This document shows, piece by piece, positions 57,942 through 64,000 of a DNA stretch of 64,000 bases. Source of the DNA: Asterella californica (lineage: Eukaryota; Streptophyta; Marchantiopsida; Marchantiales; Aytoniaceae). The notes under the pieces were generated by a model. It searched no databases. It saw only the letters and a program-made list of their open reading frames with translations, and was not told the origin of the DNA. Location: contig JAYKYS010000009.1 of NCBI GenBank assembly GCA_036924285.1, forward strand, positions 13,702,001 through 13,766,000, written 5' to 3'. Within the stretch, counting starts at the first letter, position 1. Each line of letters starts with the position of its first letter. A program made the position numbers and the translations under genes.

Positions 57942-60597
57942 CCAATAGAAGCTATTTGCGGGTGTCAAAGTTAAATGTAAAGATTCTCTTACCTCCGACG
58001 TGAGAAAAGCCATAAAAAGCAATCGGGCAATTTTTTGTAAGATCGTGGTTCACATGGAAGTGAAATTTTCATTAAAAAAATATATTTTTTCGATAATTTT
58101 TATTTTTTACTGACAATGGAAATTCATAGATTATGTTTATCACTTTTTTACTGACACAACTCACAGGTGAAACGAACCAGAAGTGAATAAACAAACGCTC
58201 GTGAACTCTGGCCGAAGTCGTAATTCTACCCCACGTGGCGAAGAATCTCTTGGAAAGGTTCGAAGTTTGATACCCCTATTAAGAAGGTTAAATAATTTCA
58301 TTGGCGTCTAGTATGAAGTTTATGCCGGGGGAAACAGGGAGTCCTCTTTGAGAATTCCGAACTACCTCAATATGGCTCAATATGACATATTTGATTATCC
58401 AAATGATCCAGAAAATCGTTGACCAACTTGATGTGAGAATGCCTTCCTCGAATGTTCCCATGAACGAGCAACAAACTAGTCTTTTCCACATTAGAATGAT
58501 TAGATCGGTCATGAATCTTTCTAAACTCTGACATCCAGGAATAGATAGCAGGGCTCGAACAGAGTTCCGATCGTAGCATAGATAATGCAGCCTCGAAAGT
58601 GGTGATCCAATCTACAGGTTCTGTAACAATCTGCAAGTAACGACTTTTCTGAATCAGAACGGTATGTTGCAATTAATTTAGTTCTTGGCACTCTTCAAAT
58701 ATTCTAGAAACGTATTTGAGGAAGGGGACTTCAGCTCTCTCCGACCATGACAGGATCATTTTGACTTACATATATTGAGGTATGTTTCACTTCTAACTGA
58801 GTGTCTGCCCCCAAGCGATTTAAGGGACAGGTTGTCTTGCATTCATCATTGGTGTGCGCAGCCTAGGTGACAAAGCTTCTGAACCTTGACCTAATTCCAT
58901 TTTCCACTCTACTAGGTGTGTCACTACGAGTGGTTCAAATGGTTAAACGTAGCGACCTTTCCCATGATCAAAATGAACATAATTTCTTAGGTGTATGGAG
59001 ACCTTGGTGCAGAATCAAGATTCCAAAAAGAAGAACTAACTAATAGCCGTTCTGGTTTCTGTTGGCTAAACACCTGTCACATGTCCACAAGCGGGGCACA
59101 TGTCTCCAGTTCTCAAACCAGAACTTCTTGATAGATTCTATCTAGGGGGACCAAAGTTGCGGATCCTGATCCTACAACAAGTTCTCACAGGTACAATGCT
59201 TCTCATATTCCCAGCAGTTAAAGAGATCTGCTCAAAAGAGATCTAGACATAAAACTGCAGCAGTCAGTTCATTATCAATTAAAATTCTTTTAGAGAAAGG
59301 AGTACTGCAAATGATAGTTAGAAAGATCGATACATAACCTTGAAAGAGCTGGTCGGTGCCAGAATTTGATAGAAAGATGGGATCAGTTGAAGGTACTTTC
59401 CTTCCATGTGTGTACATAGCTCGAACCTCTGTGGAAAGGAGTGGACAAAGGACCATAAGAACGACATGCTTTCTCGTTTCATTTTCTGATGACTATATGC
59501 AATTCACAAAGTTTGGAAGAACAGTCATCATCTATGTGCTAAAGGAGGACCCCAGTCGCTTTCCTGCAAAGATTACAGAATATTATACTTTGTTCTGTAC
59601 TGATACATGTAAAGTATAGTAAATTGAATCGCACTCTCACGGATGCAGCTGCTTGCTTGAAAATGTGTTCTTTCTTGCTTTTTAGTCAAACCGAAATCCA
59701 ACTGAAATGCGGAAACTGCAAAGCTTAAGATCACATTCCTGTTAGGTCCCGGACATGTCCACCCTACTTAACAACTGGCGATTGTGCCTCAATTTGAATC
59801 GATACAGTACTTACATTTCCAAAATTCTCTCAGATTCTCTTAACAGAAAGAGGAGCAGAGGCAGAATCAGAGACAGAACCGACCACTTCTGGCTAAGCAC
59901 CGTCTGCATAAGTCCTTAACACACATTCGTGTATTTTATTCTTTCTCTGCATATGATCCTAAGCTACATGACACTGACAGTATGATATCAGCATCACCTG
60001 GAAATGCAGGTGACATCGCTATCGTTTGGACGACGAACTCGCATCTGCTGGCAGATTGATTGTCGGAAGGGACTTCGACACAGATGCATCTCTCGAAAAT
60101 GGTACGCAGTTCGATTCCTTCACCAGGTTAAAGGTCCAAGGAAAACTGCGGAGTCAAAGGAGCTTCTTTGGTTGATTAAGTTAAGTTGATTTTCGCAAGC
60201 ATGTGGACAGGTCCAAGGAAAACTGGGGAGTCAAAGGAGCTTCTTAAGTTGATCTTAGCAAGCATGTGCACAAGACTGACCATGAGACTTGCGTCAAAAT
60301 CAAAATTGGATTGACATTCATTGGCTTAAAAGATGGAGGATGTTTCTCGGTAGATTCCAGTTGCCTGTCAAAGATGATGGTTCGGGATTTGATCGCGCAG
60401 TCCGTGCCATGAGGCTTGCAGTAGTTTTCTTATCAATATTTTCTATTCATTAACATAAGTGGTTTATTATACAGTCGCACACGGTCGAAAGTCACCAGAC
60501 CATAGTATGTATCACGATGACGTAAAAGTTTCGTATTGATGGTTCACTCTTTCTTCCGTTAGTCAGGCAGATCTTACTCGACTGGAGCGTGAACAGG

Positions 60598-60648
60598 GAA
60601 AAGCAATCCTGTTGCTAGAACAATGTTCTAGCAACAGGATTGCTTTTC
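60598..60648. repeat. 51-bp perfect palindrome (25-bp arms, 1-nt centre)
   Basis: From 60,598 to 60,622 the sequence (starting GAAAAGCAATCCTGTTGC) is repeated as its exact reverse complement at 60,624-60,648 around a single A. No mismatch was found. Pairing ends at 60,597/60,649. Confidence 0.97.
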
Positions 60649-61526
60649 AACCTGACAAAGCCCAGAACCGATCATCCACCTTTCGGTGGGTGCCGAAAAG
60701 GTTCATGTCAAGGAGAATAGTTGCCTGTTCTCTACACTTCGAACAGTTCCTTTCATTCGGGAATTCCGGGTAAACCTCAGGGGGTGATAAGGGATGAGGT
60801 TCCCGAAAACACGCTTGTCAGATAGCTTTGTACAGTTTCGTTCAATCCTTTTGTTGCAGTGCAGTCACGAGTCAAGACCGACCGAGTGGAGTGGAGTGGA
60901 CTGGGCTGGTTCGACAGGCGGCTGCCAACTACGTCCGCGGGAGGTAGGTGAAATGGTTAGTACCCTTCTCGCTCCTTTTCTCGCAGTGCAGTCACGACCG
61001 ACTGACCGACCGAGTCAAGAGCGCCTGAGTGGAGTAGTCTAAGGTGTGCTCCTTCGACAGCCGGCAACCAGTTACAGTACAGTACTCTTCTCTCAATAGG
61101 GCGAGATCTGAGGTTCAACTCCTGGACACGTCCTCGAAGGACACCTCCGGCTAGCCGTCGATGCGTCCATAGGTATGCACGCAATCCAGGAAGGTGTGGC
61201 AAGCAAAAGCATTTAGAGAAAGGAAGGAGAAAACAAAAGATGTGGACTATATGATCTTTGCTACCCTCAGTTCCATCCGTCGTGCTTGACATAATTACAT
61301 ATGCTACCTTCCCGCATTTGCATCCACTGGGGCAAAATGGCCTTTATGTGACCATCTTCACTAATTTGACTTTGCACCAAGTGATTTTCTGGTACAGACT
61401 GCACTATGTTGACATGTGTAAATTTCTTAATGATTTGGTTTAGTATAATGGTATGCAACTAATTTCATATTTAGTTTTTATCTAAATAGTCATCTTTATT
61501 TTCTCGTTGTAACTGAATGTGTATAT

Positions 61527-61931
61527 TTAGAGCAGGACCGCAAATAGTTTTTCATACCCAGTTTTTCACTTTCATGCTTGAAAAGTTGAGGGTTGATAAT
61601 AAACGGATTTTCCACATCAGCATTACTTTTGTTTTTCCAAGTAGGAGATCCCTTATCGTACACTTTTCTTCCTTCTGGGAGACGAGTTGGTACAACCATG
61701 TATTCCGTTGGATTCTGAGTTTTTAACAATTAGGGCCAGACCGCACATAGTTTTCCATAAGCAGTTTTTTGTTCTCACACTTGTAATTTTGAGGGTTCGT
61801 AATAAGGGGATTCTTCGCACCAGCGTCAGTTTTATTTTTCCAAGCAGGAGATCTTTTATCATACAGTTTTTTTTGCTTTCTGGGAGACGGGTTGGTGCAG
61901 GCATGTATTTCATTTGGATTATGAGTTTTTA
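61527..61931. repeat. Diverged tandem duplication, two units of about 200 bp
   Basis: Units at about 61,527-61,724 and 61,730-61,931 share AGACCGCA-type starts, TTTTTCCAAG(T/C)AGGAGATC, TTCTGGGAGACG and a GGATT(C/A)TGAGTTTTTA end in the same order. Confidence 0.85.
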
Positions 61932-62296
61932 GATGCTAGCATGTGTGAATTGAAGTTATCGTGAAAATATCACGCCAAATCTTATGTCCACGTCAGGTAC
62001 AGCGGGGGAAAAAGAAGGAGTCTGGCTACACAGAACTGGCTGAGGGTGAGAGGAGCAAGCTTGAATTTAACGAAAAAAATTGTTGAATGAAGTAGATGGT
62101 TGTGTCTCTCCAGAACATATGGTTCACTTTTGCAGCTTATGTTCAGTCATCTCATATAGTTGCCGGATGTGAGTGCAAGAGATGCGATTGCACTGTGAGG
62201 GATGTGCGAATCTTGGTGTCTTTTCCTATCGATTTTGTTCACTGTTGCATCCTGAAGTTGATAAGTTGATATACAGCTGATATTGAAGCTGAGACA

Positions 62297-63460
62297 ATGT
62301 CGCTAAGGAGAAGAGTGCTCGACATTTGGAAAGCTGCAGGTGAGGACGAGCAGCAGGAAGAGGATACCATGGAAGATACCCACGGTGATATACTCAGCCC
62401 AGATAGTCAGCGCAGACTGTTTCAAATCCTATCAAATTCTGGACAGATCTCTGTCGATAGAGTGTGGGCACCTCCGTCTGACATGCGAGAGATAATGAGC
62501 AGCAGTTTGGACAATGCGATCTCGCTTGATGAGTCTGTACAGCAAGAAAACACGCAAATTTGTCAGAATGTTGTTGATGAGTCTGTACAGCAAGAAACCA
62601 TGCAAATTTGTCCAAATGTTGTTGATGGCAGTTCTATGGATTCTCAGCGAAGTCCAGTTCTAGTCGTGGACAATTCATCTCAACCAGTGTCGTCTATGCC
62701 AGGTAATGGACAGCAAAGGAGTAGATTCTCATGGCAAGAATGGCAAGTCGTGCATTTGATTGAAGCTAAACGGAATGAGTTTGAAGAGCATTGTCAGAAT
62801 TCAAGTCTAGCGAACATGCAATTGACTGAGACTAAGCTTAAGAAAATTCAGTCATACCTTCACTCGAAAAGAATAGAAGTAGATATTCCTCAAATCAAAC
62901 ACAAATGGAAGAATATTATTGGTGGTTACTAAAAAGTACGTGACCACAATAAGACCTCCAGAAATGCTCCATATTTTGCTAGGACACGAGATGAATGTGA
63001 AGAGAAGAAGCTCATAGTGAGCTTCTCTAAATGCTATTATCTTCTAAGCGATAGTTGGTATGGACAACGCCCTGGAACGACTCTTCCATGTATGGCTGAG
63101 ACCCTAACTTCAAGTTCAAGGTCTGGTCTTGGACTTGAATCTCAAGCTGATGCACAACACGAATGTGGAATTCGTGCCTCGACTTCTCCGTTTGAGGCTA
63201 AAGCTACAAGTCGGCATAATTCTAACAAGAGAAAAGAGACATACGTCATCTTCATCTGCTCTTAATCGACACTGACCAATTTTGGTAATTCCATTGTTGA
63301 GATGGAGAACAAAAAACTTGAATTGTACAAAGATCTGGAGTCTCAAAAGTTGCATAGAGCTAACATCCGTTCGGATCAGCTGGTTAGTGTGTTAGATAAG
63401 ATGACAAGTGTTTTAGTTGACATTGGATCAGCTTTTAGTTCTCAGAGTCGTGCTATTTAG
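62297..63460 (+). pseudogene. Trihelix (Myb/SANT-like) DNA-binding protein frame with two in-frame TAA codons
   Basis: One frame runs from ATG 62,297 to TAG 63,458-63,460 (388 codons), broken only by TAA at 62,930-62,932 and 63,263-63,265. Residues 1-140 are acidic and low-complexity with a 48-bp duplicated segment. About 140-235 form a trihelix-like domain: SRFSWQEWQVVHLIEAKR, then IPQIKHKWKNI and KVRDHNK with the spacing typical of plant trihelix proteins. The first TAA falls inside it, at a position usually Lys in GYKKVRDHN-type text. The C-terminal part after the second TAA (from 63,266) is helical (MENKKLELYKDLESQKL). Such proteins are plant transcription factors or the accessory DNA-binding protein of PIF/Harbinger transposons. 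No transposase is in the window. Open frame beyond each stop suggests recent loss. Confidence 0.7.
62528..62623 (+). repeat. Two tandem copies of a 48-bp coding repeat
   Basis: 62,528-62,575 and 62,576-62,623 encode DESVQQENTQICQNVV and a near copy. The length is a multiple of three, so the frame is kept. Confidence 0.95.
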
Positions 63461-64000
63461 TGAACCCGTAATCGGTGTGAGATACATCCATTTTGTTCAG
63501 ATTTTTGTGTAAACTCGAAAGTGCTCTTTCTTTGAGCATTTTCTTTTGTAAACTCATAAAGTTTTTGTCTCCATCTGTTTTTTAATTGTATGATTAAAGT
63601 TCAATGTTATATGTTGTCCGATTTGAAGTTTTGTCAATCATGCATAATGGAAGCTCATAGTGCTCATTCTATTGCTTACAGATGCTCACCGCTTATGGCT
63701 CTTCTGCTCGCTCAATTGTAAATTGCTCTCAGTAAGTTAAACTAAGCAATAGCTTATTGCTGTTAAATTTCTCTCAGTTCTGCATCGAAGATCTATCGAA
63801 ATATGTGTGTGAAGTCTTATCCAAACCTTCAGATATAAGTAAATCAAGTTCAGTCGTATATCCAAATATCTCAAAAGTATATTGTTTCATAAGTTAGCTA
63901 TATCCGATCCGGAGTTAAAAGTATGTTCAGTTCAGTTCCTCCCGAAGCTCGATATCACTCGGAACACCTATGGAAGCATGCATAGTAATTCAAATAGGTA
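63461..64000. other. Flank of the trihelix pseudogene; no supported gene
   Basis: AT-rich sequence with short frames only; may include the former 3' UTR. Confidence 0.5.

Larger units (their letters stand above)
57953..62296. other. No supported gene
   Basis: AT-rich at 58,060-58,150. Short frames (58,367-58,672, 59,356-59,619, 60,957-61,292) lack domains or splice context. A direct near-repeat of about 45 bp (GGTCCAAGGAAAACTG followed by GAGTCAAAGGAGCTTCTT) occurs at about 60,131 and 60,211. A palindrome and a tandem repeat are listed separately. Confidence 0.55.

Overview
This window is nuclear DNA of a land plant. It is probably a bryophyte, and a liverwort such as Marchantia is my best guess. 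That guess is inference: it rests on plant Ty3/gypsy retrotransposons, one intron-containing RKD-type RWP-RK gene with a GA-rich leader, and gene-poor flanks. Nothing bacterial, viral or organellar was seen. Splice sites, repeat ends and domain calls were read by eye; no searches were run.

Left part, about 1-40,800, is a retrotransposon graveyard with nested insertions. The youngest element, C (11,428-21,499, minus strand), has two 2,023-bp LTRs about 98% alike, a gag-protease ORF and an RT-RNase H-integrase ORF cut by one in-frame TGA. C sits inside pol of an older relative, B (6,419-26,163, LTRs of about 1.76 kb). B in turn sits inside the 5' LTR of a still older plus-strand relative, D (LTR end at 26,405, gag remnant to about 27,720). 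Both readable insertions carry the 4-bp target duplication ACGT. A third minus-strand relative, A, survives as an LTR end plus integrase tail at 1-2,962. Pieces of other Ty3/gypsy lineages lie at 3.7-4.7, 30.4-33.1 and 38.6-39.4 kb. More LTR copies of the C family lie at 34.7-36.6, 38.0-38.6 and 39.4-40.8 kb. An unidentified, CTTCG-rich coding relic at 33.1-37.9 kb is split by one of them. Three local inversions inside these relics, and a box at fixed distance from the LTR, are the most unusual things here.

Middle, about 40,800-48,800, is gene-poor intergenic DNA with hairpins, an exact 3 x 62-bp tandem repeat and an AT microsatellite.

The one convincing host gene is at 49,894-53,224 on the plus strand. 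It is a five-exon RKD-like RWP-RK transcription factor (617 residues as modelled) behind a GC/GA-rich leader. RKD factors act in plant germ-cell and reproductive development.

Right part, 53,225-64,000, has no convincing intact gene. It holds a 337-bp foldback element, a 51-bp perfect palindrome, a diverged 2 x 200-bp tandem repeat and a trihelix (Myb/SANT-like) reading frame broken by two in-frame TAA codons.
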